Origin: Paraconiothyrium sp. Pb-2020
Lineage: Eukaryota; Ascomycota; Dothideomycetes; Pleosporales; Didymosphaeriaceae
DNA: 64,000 nt
Assembly: GCA_022419385.1 (NCBI GenBank)
Contig: JAJUBI010000001.1
Location: 930,001 to 994,000, forward strand
Reading direction: 5' to 3'
Within the stretch, counting starts at the first letter, position 1. The number at the start of each line of letters is the position of its first letter. Positions 55,109 to 64,000 of the stretch are shown here, in pieces. The notes beneath the pieces were generated by a model. That model worked only from the letters and a program-made list of their open reading frames with translations. It did no database searches and was not told the DNA's origin. The position numbers and the translations under genes were made by a program.

Positions 55109-56813
55109 GAGGACCTGGGGGTTGCCTGGGTGATCAAGCGGGGTACATGAATCCTTCGGTCGACGTCTTTCATGAGGTGGAACCGTATATCCTGCACGCA
55201 TTTGCACTTCGACCAATCCTATCCTATGAGGAGTTCTGGCTCTTCCGAGTGTTACAAACTGCGAACTCTGTGATGCTGAAAGTACAGGAAATGATACGCC
55301 ATCTAACCCCACATTGCGTATAGAACACAGGCTAACCATAAAGGTAGTCGACATAGTATCACGCAGACAGCTCCCCTCACTCTACTACCTATCTTATCGC
55401 ATTTTCGCGACATCCCAGATGATACTAATAATAACCTTGGTGAAACTTAAGAACCGGAATACTCCTTTATCCAGATGAAGATGATTGAGAAGTTGCAATA
55501 CTTTCTGTACCCGCACCTCCTGTTTCCCTCGGCAATAAAAAGATCCAAGCCAATAAACTGCAACCCAAGATCGAAATTGGTCGTCGCCCTCGCAGATCAT
55601 CCGGACATATGTCTCGTCATCCGAAACGAGCAGGTGAGTAAGTCCAGCGCCTCTCACCTCCGAGCGTAAGGATCTTCCTGTTACGCTTTTGAAGGGAACC
55701 ATGGCACTTAGAACGAAATTTAACGAGGCCCCTGAATCTTGGAGGCAAAGGTCACTCAGCTCTATATACGTGAATGATGTGCGCCGATTCGCCCACCTCT
55801 TTGGAACTTGGAAGATAAGAGGATATCGGAATCAACAAATCTATTGAAAGCCTACTCATTCACAAGGAAGACGCAGAGGCTACGCGTGAAAATACCTATG
55901 TTATCAGGAGGTTTATGAGGAAGAACAAGGCGCGTAGTCAGAGGGAAAATAGTACCACGAAGGAGACAGGATTAAAACTATCGAACGGTAAGAAGATTGG
56001 AGGTCTGGGATGACATGGAAACGGTGCTAATGAAGATCCATTAGTACGGATGGAGCCACTCGCATGGAAGACCGGGCTGGTCTCAGCGGAGTAAGAAAGA
56101 ACGCTCATATTGCAACCACACTAGAGACGAGGATATGATCATCGCACAATCAGCACCATTCTAGCAATACTCACCAAACTTGACTGTCTTCATTTCATGC
56201 ACTGTTAGTGTCATCTCAATCCTCCGTCAAGCTTCTCATGTTCTCAACGACCTTGGACCACATTCTCTAGCTGGGAAATTGTTGCCCTCCAATCGTTTTA
56301 TCCACAGGAAATATGTAGTGCTCGCCACACTCTTCAAGGTCACTACCTCATGCGTCGAAACATATTGGAAAAAGGACGCTGCAGCTTGGACCACTATCAA
56401 CTACTGTTACGAGAGTTCGTCAACGATTATAAACGATAGGCTCTTACGCCAGGGACTCGTGCTCACGGCTTGCTTCGAGAACGCGTGTCACAATCGATCA
56501 CGAAGAAATATAAAACTTCTTTTCTTCGCATTTGAACATAGTTCATTGTAACAAGAAAACCGGCTTTTAAACTGCGACGAGGTGTTGCAGAAATGTTCGC
56601 CGCGGATCATGCATGTGATTCTTAAGTGATATATCACGAACCGTACATATGCGTTCGTTCCCCAATCGATCAACGACTATCGACGCAACTGCGATGATTA
56701 TGTCCAGTGTTGCTGCTTACAATATATTCTACGTGGTTGTAAATATGAATTGATGATTGAAATTAACATTATCTATTAAAGTATCTTTCTAAGGTCTAAC
56801 ACATTGAAGGGTA
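55109..56813. other. Region of about 1.7 kb without a recognised gene
   Basis: Frames at 55394-55702 (minus) and 56180-56551 (plus) lack domain content and splice support. The right part is the 3' flank of the Cys-rich protein gene and is richer in A/T. Confidence 0.4.
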
Positions 56814-57740
56814 TCATCTTAGGCCCTGCCACATTAATATAGCCACGCATGCAGCCAGGAAGTTACTTAGTGAGTGGCCTGTATGCGCAGAACCTTTCGC
56901 ATCTGCGCTGGGAGTAGCTGAACCTTGAGCTGCACCTTCGGCTTTAGCGTCATTACTGGTGGACCCCGTAGCAGATGGTGAAGAACCGCTCGACGACGAG
57001 GAAGCCGGTGGCGAAGAAGAAGATGATTCCTTTGGACAAGGGTTGTCATACACAAATTGCTCGGGTGCGCCACTGCAAGTAGACGCTTTGGTAGCGTCGT
57101 ACGTGCCATTCGGATATTTCCAGCAAGTTCCCGAGGCATACGGCGAGTTGCTTGGATTATGAGGGTTGAAAACGGCGTAGCTGCAGGAGTCCGCATCTGC
57201 ACATTGATTCAGGCAGTCTGCAGCACCGCTACTAGCAGCGCAAGAGTAGAAGCAGTCGTCATCGGGCGTAGGATACCCGCAAACGGATGCAACAGCGGAA
57301 GGTGAAGCGGTGGCCGTGCAGGCCCCAGATGTTGGCGTTGCCTCAGCGCACTCGGGCTTGTTGTAGACGGAGAGGTAGTCACCAGTGGTTCCGGCACTCT
57401 CGTCGAAGTTTTCGCCCGGGTACAGCCAGCATGTGCCGGTGCCAGTGTATGGGTTGCCCTTAGCGAAGATAACGAAGTTGCATGGCTGATGGGCATTGCA
57501 GTATTCCCAGCAGTGGGCTTTTCCTGAGCTGGCAACGGCGAATTCCGGGCCTGGATCTTTGTAATCGGAGAGTGTAGTGATAAGGGAAGCTGTGCAGTTC
57601 GATACTTCAGGAGTTGGTGTGGGATACCATTGAACGGTTGTAGTGGGTTCTGGGCCTCCAGTAGCTTGCCGTAAGCCTTGCGCAAGGACTGTGGGAGCAA
57701 ATGTTAGGGCGATCGATGCCCAGGAAGGAGTGATCTTCAT
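56814..57740 (-). CDS. Secreted, probably GPI-anchored Cys-rich cell-surface protein
   Basis: A single exon encodes 308 residues. A signal peptide (about 1-20, ending VLAQG) leads into two Cys-rich modules. The first covers about 48-130 with CWEYCNAHQPCNFVIF, then GTCWLYPGENFD. The second covers about 152-235 with CFYSCAASSGAADCLNQC, then CSYAVFNPHNPS and GTCWKYPNGTYD. The shared C-x3-C, FxxF/VFN and GTCW(L/K)YP elements show that the two are internal repeats, resembling PAN/apple-like folds. Then comes a Ser/Pro/Ala-rich stalk (residues about 238-285) and a hydrophobic C-terminus (FLAACVAILMWQGLR) that fits a GPI-attachment signal. Cell-wall location and carbohydrate or protein binding are inferred. 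Upstream ATG context is ordinary; no intron is needed. Confidence 0.8.
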   Translation of the reverse strand: MKITPSWASIALTFAPTVLAQGLRQATGGPEPTTTVQWYPTPTPEVSNCTASLITTLSDYKDPGPEFAVASSGKAHCWEYCNAHQPCNFVIFAKGNPYTGTGTCWLYPGENFDESAGTTGDYLSVYNKPECAEATPTSGACTATASPSAVASVCGYPTPDDDCFYSCAASSGAADCLNQCADADSCSYAVFNPHNPSNSPYASGTCWKYPNGTYDATKASTCSGAPEQFVYDNPCPKESSSSSPPASSSSSGSSPSATGSTSNDAKAEGAAQGSATPSADAKGSAHTGHSLSNFLAACVAILMWQGLR

Positions 57741-60088
57741 GGTTGCGAACGAGCGTGGTTGAGAAAATAGGAAATTACGTCGAAAATCTGAGGAATAATC
57801 ACATATGAATTATAGGGGAACAACAAAAAACCTCGGCAGGGCTAATTCGACTCCAGTTCCGAAGTGCAACAACGGAGCTGCCTATCTAAGGCAAGGGCGA
57901 TCCTACGAAAAATATGTTTGGTATTATCTTGGCCCCCAAAAGCCTTGCTATTGGCGGGTGCATTCAGCCCAGCCTCGTCTAGCCACCCCAAGTCGTATGA
58001 CTGTGCCACACTAGAACTATTGCAGAGCGCAACACCGTCCAGCACTCCCTCCAGTTCGGTGAACTCGCATACGACGATGTTCCCTCATCGCTACTCAATA
58101 GCTCAGCCACGTCGCATGAAGACCTGCTAACCTCTCATTACATACATTGCACTGGTCTCACCTACCGCTATTCAAAATACGCAGGCTTGCTGTCGCCGAG
58201 TACAACTCTGGTCCTGCTCTCTTCGCTGCCTTGCACACCTCCGCTTCTCAAAAGGGATATCTATTTTAGCATACCGTTCACTGCCCCGAACATACTCATC
58301 CAGTACAGATATAGCCAGTATCGTACGTTGTACCAGTTTTCAGCGTTGTAACCCCAGGTATATGTCTTGCTGCAAGCGATTGTAGAGTGCTTATGCACTG
58401 TCGAAGTGACATTGTTTGATGGCGTAAATGCATGTAACATTGAAATCCAAGAGACAACTCTTGGTACCGCATCCAGCCTTGGAAGCGAACTTGGCTGGCT
58501 ATACCTATAGATTTATTGAACACTTCGAAGGGTCTCATCTTCGTGGAGAGAAACCTCGCCTCTGCCTGTATCCAAACACCACTGTATGCGAAGGACTGAA
58601 TAGAATGATGACATTGCATTATGAAATACCGAATCCTGCGCCAGGTACCTTGTGCGTTACTTCTACCATTGCTAAGTATATAGGTGTTGTTGAATCAGTA
58701 GGAAATTGAGCTTCAGCGGATGAGGCCATCGCACACCTGTCAGGAAGCCGAACTACATATACCGTATCTGGAATACCTCTAACCACATTCCCAAATATGT
58801 GATGGAGGCAGCCACATGCTAATGAGACGTTTAGCGCATAGACACCTCTTGTGGGAAAATTCTGATTAAATGTAGACTATCTCATTATGAACGAGAGCGG
58901 AAGATAGGACATGAGGACGTTCATCTTGAACTTCGATTTATCTTCGCCCGCGACTGTGGTGGATAATGCAAGCCTCAAGGTCATCGCTCGGGATCGTACA
59001 GAGTTTGATACAGACATCCTGCGAACAGCTAGTTGTGTGAATGACGAGATAAGTTGAGAGAAGCATCGGTGAAGAGGAAAGGCTAAGATTATCGGTTGAG
59101 AGACAGGGTTTTCACTGTTATAGCTATGACACCATGTCGCCGTAACCAAATATCGATGTTCCGATCATCAGCTTGTAACGTGAGTACACACGGGACCGAG
59201 CAAGCTTCTGTGATGTCCAGTCCAGCAAGCGTGTACTTACAGAGTCTTACAATAGAGAACAGAAGGTGAGTATCCGTTGTCTAGAACGGGTCAGGTCAAG
59301 CTCGGCCCTATGCTCGGGACAAGGTAAGCATATTGCAGTCAGTGAAGCTATTGCGCGAAACAACGACCAGCCGACGCTGTGTATACCTGTAGTATCAGTG
59401 GACGCGGATTGATTTGCCGGCACGTAGCTATATGCTGACCGACGCGTGGTAAGAAAGTCGAGAAACCGTTCACTTTATGAGTGGTAGGGTTCCCTTGGAA
59501 TTGTATCGCACTGTCGAATAAGGAAGCACGAGTAGGTCCGAATAGCAAATAAGGGTGATGTCGGAGGCTGAGATCAAGCATTCAGCTCGCCGATCAATCG
59601 GGAATGGTACGCGATTATGTAACATTTATCATTGGTGGAGGTAGGATCGAGCGTTGTTTTGACTAGGGACGGCGAATTTAGACCGGGTGTTGCAATCTAC
59701 GACAGGTGTAGGGCTGAAACGCCGCTATGCTAGATCGGCGCTATCTACGGGGATTCCACCAAGAGGCGTCGCCGAGCTCACGGGATTGTTCAGATATTGT
59801 GCGAGATCATAGGCTATCTCTTGTGAAGCGAGATGGCCCGGTACGACTCTAGCAGCCGTCCGCGCATCCATCGCTCGAGGCCCAGATGCGTTCGATATGA
59901 TAGATTTCCGCCCCCAAGCAGGTCTACCCGAGGTCTTGCAATGCGTGATTCGATGACTTTGAATCCGCTAGCGAAATATGTGGCGTACGCCATTTTTATG
60001 GCTGCAGCTGAGTTACTTTCTATAATTCTGTGTCGGACGCCTTTCTAGACCACCTATCCGCTTGTCACAAGGTTGCCATTACTACACA
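57741..60088. other. Region of about 2.3 kb without a recognised gene
   Basis: No frame with domain content. A frame ending at 60048 carries a hydrophobic stretch (AKYVAYAIFMAAAELLSIIL) that could be a signal-peptide exon for the next gene, but I found no splice pair that joins them in frame. Confidence 0.4.
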
Positions 60089-60929
60089 ATGGCCTTCCAA
60101 TGGGTATTTCCTCCGGGCACATCAGAGGAAGTCGTCACACAATCTGCTGGTATCGGCCCTGTATATCTCAATGACGGCTTCCAGCTCGAATGGACACCAA
60201 CAGATCTGCGTGTCACCATTCTACTTGCATGCGATGAAGCCGGTGCGAGTAAGTGAATCTTGTAGAGTTTGTGGCACTAATTCCTGACGTTGCATTTCAG
60301 CCTACTTCATCGGCAACCGATCCTACGATGCTTCACCAGGGTTTTGGCGCTTGACCGACCGACCCGTATCCGACGATAGCCCAAATTGCCATTTCGCCTA
60401 CGACGGCTCTGACGGCAATGCGAAGCTGTTTCGATACATGAACGCATCCAATCCAAACGGAAGCACAACGTGGAGCGCCTCTACCTCAACGTCATCAGCA
60501 TTATCGTCGTCCTCTACGTCAACTAGTCGAACGTCTACAATTGCACCAGCACAAGCCACATCTACCAAAACGACAATACACACTACCTCGCACAGCGATA
60601 TAGCTGCAGCAACTGGGACGCCCGACGCGTCAAATGTCAGTACAACTCCTCAGTCGCATACCAACAAAACATCGATCGGTGTGGGAGTCGGTGTCGGTGT
60701 CGCCGTTGCCCTCATCATTGCACTCGTCGCTGGACTGCTTCTGTTCCGGAGAAATCGTAGGCGAAAAGCGGCAGCTATGCCGGCTAACGAGCAGCTGGAG
60801 AAGTATTATATGACCGCGCCGCCAGTTGAGCTTGCTAGCAATAGAGCGTACGAATTGAACGGAGAGAGTCAGAAGGTGGAGATGGAAAGTCAGGACAAAA
60901 GGAAGCTTGGTGCAGTGGAGCTTGGATGA
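60089..60929 (+). CDS. Single-pass membrane protein with S/T-rich stalk, sensor-like
   Basis: Two exons (60089-60248 and 60301-60929; 52-bp intron, GTAAGT donor) encode 262 residues in this model. Residues about 1-130 look extracellular (FQWVFPPGTS, FQLEWTPTDLRVTILLACD, GFWRLTDRP). A Ser/Thr-rich stalk covers about 130-190. The membrane helix IGVGVGVGVAVALIIALVAG is followed by RRNRRRK and a cytosolic tail with YYMTAPPVELASNRAYELNG. This plan is common in fungal cell-surface proteins of Mid2/WSC-sensor style, but no WSC domain is present. The first Met in this frame (MAFQW) is not a signal peptide, so a 5' exon carrying one may be missing; the start is therefore uncertain. The extracellular opening W-x-F-P-P is seen in many related uncharacterised fungal proteins. 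Confidence 0.7.
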
Positions 60930-62501
60930 TCGCAAGACACTATCAAGGATTTGGGCCGTTCACAGATACTGTGATGATTCAAGGAAAGAGTGGTCGAGTG
61001 CGAATCAACGAATGGTTCGAAAGGATGAAGAATAAAGCCATTGGAATTACAGATATACCAGAAGAAACCCAAGGACCGCCGTCAACATATATTATGAGAG
61101 TAGCAGGAAATATGGGAAACGCCGGCTTTACCTAATCGAACTTGCGCAACACACTAGAGTCTTGTCCCGGATGCATTGCATTCCATGATGTCTCACACGC
61201 CACAAACGTACCGCCGAGAAACAGGTAGCATGCTCGATCGGAGATGAGCTTCGAAAAAAAAAATCGCCAATCGAGAAATCACGTCGCTCCTGTAGGATCA
61301 AGTATGTAGGAGCGCTTGAAAAAAGACAGATGAAGCCCAGTGCGGATGATATGAGTGGTGCCGAATACAGACTATAAAGTGAACTCAGTGGAGTCTGTAG
61401 ATCGATATATGAAGAAGATAAGCACACACTCAGAACTGGAGGTGGTGTTATCATCCGCCTCAACTCCTGATCTCTAGTTTTCTGGTACCTCCGGATATGT
61501 AGAGATGGGAGTCGACGAGATGATTGGTTTTCTGGCATGGCGGTAGCTGTGCAGGATCTTCTTGTGGACTAGTTTGCAGAACCAGAATATGGTGGACTCG
61601 TTCATGCGTTCCAGCCAAGCCTCAGATGCATAGTCAACGGCCATGTCCACCAGAAGAAGATGAAGTGGATTGAAACTCGTGCGACAGATGCAGAACCTCT
61701 CTTCATCAGTACACTGGTCGATAGCACAATGCGAAAGCATGGACGAGTCCGGGCACTGTTCATACTCCTGATCAATGCCTGTGTGGCGGTATCCCTTGCC
61801 AGTGGTTCGTCGAACATGTACCCACTTGCCACACATTCGCGATCCGAAGAAACTCCTGATTAGTGTTGCCCACATGAACTGGTAGAGTCTGGTACACGAG
61901 AAGTGAATGTAGTCCTTGACATTTGAGGGTCAAGGAGGCTCCCAAGGTAGATGGATCCATCTGAATTGGCTTGCTATTTCTCACTGAGATATTTCGACTT
62001 GGAAATGATGTCTGAATCCACGTTATAGGTAACCAGGGTTCCACAGTCGTCGAGCCTCAAGTTTACCAAGTCCTTGTCACTCAGTCTATGCCTTTTGGTC
62101 AGTATGTTGCCGATGTGTCAGGAGCTTAATTTCATTTACAGGGATACTGAGGAGCTTGCGACTCGAATTTTGCGCGTTGGAGCCATGAATCTGTAGGACG
62201 CTGTGGAGAACGAAGGTTGGATATGTGTGTAACGGAGCCGGTCCAACAACTGCTATGAAGGCTAGCGGGGAAATCATTTGGTGACAGATTAGGGATTGAA
62301 CGTAGCGATGTTGAATATTTATGATCCTTACGAAGGTTGAGGCCCATCTTTGTAATAGTGTAGAGACTCTCGTTCTGAGATATGTTATCGACAATAAACT
62401 ACTGAGACGGTGCGCAAACAAGCTGCATCCGCCAGTCGCTACCATGCTTGAGATTAGACAAGTCAAAAGCATGTCTTCAAAAGCAAACTGAGGAGTAACA
62501 G
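60930..62501. other. Region of about 1.6 kb without a supported gene
   Basis: Minus-strand frames at 61474-61875 and 62086-62472 are the longest, but neither has a recognisable domain or a start and splice pattern I can defend. The region also carries an A9 run near 61257. Confidence 0.4.
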
Positions 62502-63448
62502 CTAGTTGGTGGTCCCCAGGTTGTCCCGGAGCTCTTTTACCCAGTTCAATCTTCCCTCCGCAAATATTTCTCCGGTAGCTGGCATCGTATTTCCGCCTTC
62601 GAGCAGTAACGTCCGTACAATGGCTTTCTCAGGCATAACATCTTGATGGTGATAGATGTGACTGGTGCAAGTTTTACAGAAAAAGCAATGCACAAATTTT
62701 CCTGTTCATTCATTAGCACGGTCGTTCACAAACACAGTCAGAACTGTCTTGCAAACGCACCACTTGCACCCTTATACTTGTACTCGCCAACATTTTCGTT
62801 TCCCAGTACAATCTTGAGCTCTTCTTTTGGAATAATCTGATTGCACGAGTACGGTCCGCCTCCAAGCTTCTGACATGTCGCACAATGGCAAAGCACATGT
62901 TCTGCGCTCTCCAAACGTGCTGTCCACCGCACTGTTTCACAATGACAACTTCCTCTCCAAACACCCTCTTCCTCTTTGAGCAGCGGGTGCTCCGCCTTGG
63001 CGCCAAAAAACACGCCATCCTTGATGTCCACAACCAAGGAGTCCTCAATCAATGGTTTCGCATCCCGCGAAAACTGTAAATGGACAGGCTCCGCTGTTAA
63101 ATAATAATCCAGATCATCCTGTGAAGCAAATTCAAGAATGAAAGCATGCGTCATGCCCTTTGAGAACGGCTCCCAGGATGTGTTTTTTCCGGCGCGCAAG
63201 GATTTGATGAGTGGCAGGCCAGTTTGAGGGTGTAATGAGCGGGCCTTCAAAGACATGAAGTACTTGAAGTGGTCTTCCAGGTCACTCCATGTTATCTTTG
63301 AGCTATATTTGAAAAGAACAATATGCGTAATAGTTTCGGCGGCCATGATGACTTCGTCGATGTTGACGAAGGGTATCACAGTCGGGAGAGAGGAGATCGA
63401 TGGTGTTTGTGGCGTTAGAACGGAAGAATCTGAGGTTGTGCTAGACAT
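62502..63448 (-). CDS. Fusion of a stress-responsive Dabb barrel and a GFA/CENP-V zinc domain
   Basis: Two exons (63448-62761 and 62701-62502; 59-bp intron with GTGCGT donor and CTAAT branch) encode 295 residues. Residues about 35-140 form a dimeric alpha/beta barrel (Dabb) domain: ITHIVLFKYSSKITWSDLED, then AFILEFASQDDLDYYLTAEP. Residues about 165-285 form a glutathione-dependent formaldehyde-activating (GFA) domain: SCHCETVRW, then CHCATCQKLGGGPYS, then after the splice CFFCKTCTSHIYHHQ. These give the full C-x-C, C-x-C-x2-C, C-x2-C set of zinc ligands. The GFA fold binds glutathione adducts in some bacteria, but eukaryotic members have no proven reaction. A second start at Met35 (63346), just before the Dabb domain, is possible. 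The frame would stop early without splicing, so the intron is required. Confidence 0.85.
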
Positions 63449-64000
63449 ACGATCTCAATGCTTAGACAAATGCAGATTCTTAAGAGCAGCTGTTGAGGGT
63501 CAGCTAATGTGGATGCTGGACCGAACGAATTAGGCAAGGTGCGGAGATAGTTGCTATAACAGGATGCGGTCAAGCGGAAATGGAAGCGCTTTCCGCACTA
63601 GTGCTGGTCCCTCTGCTAGGAGCGTCATCCTTCCTTTGGGGCGGGGACAAATAAAACGACTTTCATTCCATTGCGAATGCACAACGAGGCTCTGTTGTGC
63701 GTTGCTTCCGATCAGATTGACCACAAACGTCGCGCGGATGGTTCCGCTAAATTGCTGTGGTAACAAATGGCAGCCAAGTCGGTGCCACTACTCTTCATAG
63801 TACCGCGGTAGTATATGTAAATCCAATACAGGTACAATTGTGTCTTTTCAGATCACCTTCGGTCCTTTGCGAGTCCTCCCTAATTTTATTCGCGTTTTGC
63901 GAAAGTCGACTCAAGTAGGTGCGGACGAGGCTTCCTACTTGAACAGACCGATCGTTTTGCTTGGTCAACTGTCCATCCACAAATCTTCCCCAGTGAAGTT
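63449..64000. other. Right-edge intergenic sequence
   Basis: No recognised gene or RNA; the upstream flank of the Dabb-GFA gene. Confidence 0.4.

Noticed and set aside
61474..61875. Minus-strand frame of 133 codons, Cys/His-rich
   Set aside because: No recognisable domain, no clear start or splice sites, and an overlapping plus-strand frame of similar quality.
62086..62472. Minus-strand frame of 128 codons with a hydrophobic start
   Set aside because: A signal-like N-terminus alone is weak support; the remainder is low in information and I could not link it to neighbouring exons.
1..64000. CRISPR arrays, bacterial operons, ribosome binding sites, insertion sequences, polyketide or peptide synthase backbones, integrated viral genes
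   Set aside because: None seen; intron structure and gene families show a eukaryotic fungal genome, and no regularly spaced repeat array or terminal-repeat element was found by eye.

Overview
This window is nuclear DNA of a filamentous ascomycete fungus, most likely a Dothideomycete. The class is inferred from the mix of gene families; the fungal assignment is much firmer. Most genes are split by short GT-AG introns (about 45-118 bp), often with a CTAAC- or CTGAC-like branch site close to the acceptor. The families are typically fungal: HET, a NACHT STAND receptor, an AA9 polysaccharide monooxygenase, Fig1, HSP9/12 and a GPI-anchored Cys-rich wall protein. All exon joins below were worked out by eye from splice signals, reading-frame continuity and family motifs. 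No search was run.

Layout. 1-6 kb: the 3' end of an acidic serine-rich protein, a multi-pass membrane protein, a small three-exon gene with an NLR-type N-terminus, and a Myb/SANT-like repeat protein. 6.4-12 kb: a pericentrin-like spindle pole body protein (Pcp1/PcpA type) divergent from an SGT1/ecdysoneless gene. 12-16 kb is gene-poor. 16.3-19 kb: a tandem pair of paralogous two-exon genes of a family I do not recognise. 20-26.6 kb: a compact five-gene cluster of metabolic enzymes (type-B carboxylesterase, SDR, carboxymuconolactone-decarboxylase-like protein, cytochrome P450, alpha/beta hydrolase) in alternating orientation with tiny convergent gaps.

26.7-39.3 kb is mainly housekeeping: an uncharacterised F-box-like protein, the eEF1A lysine methyltransferase EFM5 divergent from a LACTB2-like metallo-beta-lactamase (with a 13-nt micro-exon), an intron-containing tRNA-Ser(UGA), cytosolic serine hydroxymethyltransferase, a Fig1-type membrane protein and an HSP9/12 stress protein. 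40.4-47.2 kb looks like an allorecognition/immunity locus: a large Goodbye-NACHT-TPR-zinc-finger receptor followed on the same strand by a HET-domain gene. 48-53.3 kb: mitochondrial RCC1-repeat FMP25 divergent from the Golgi tether subunit COG3. 54-63.4 kb: a secreted AA9 enzyme, a GPI-anchored Cys-rich protein, a single-pass membrane sensor-like protein and a Dabb-GFA fusion, separated by long stretches without recognisable genes.

Points most worth follow-up: the unknown tandem paralogues, the five-gene enzyme cluster, the NLR/HET locus with a frame break in its TPR region, the orphan NLR N-terminal gene, and the Dabb-GFA fusion.
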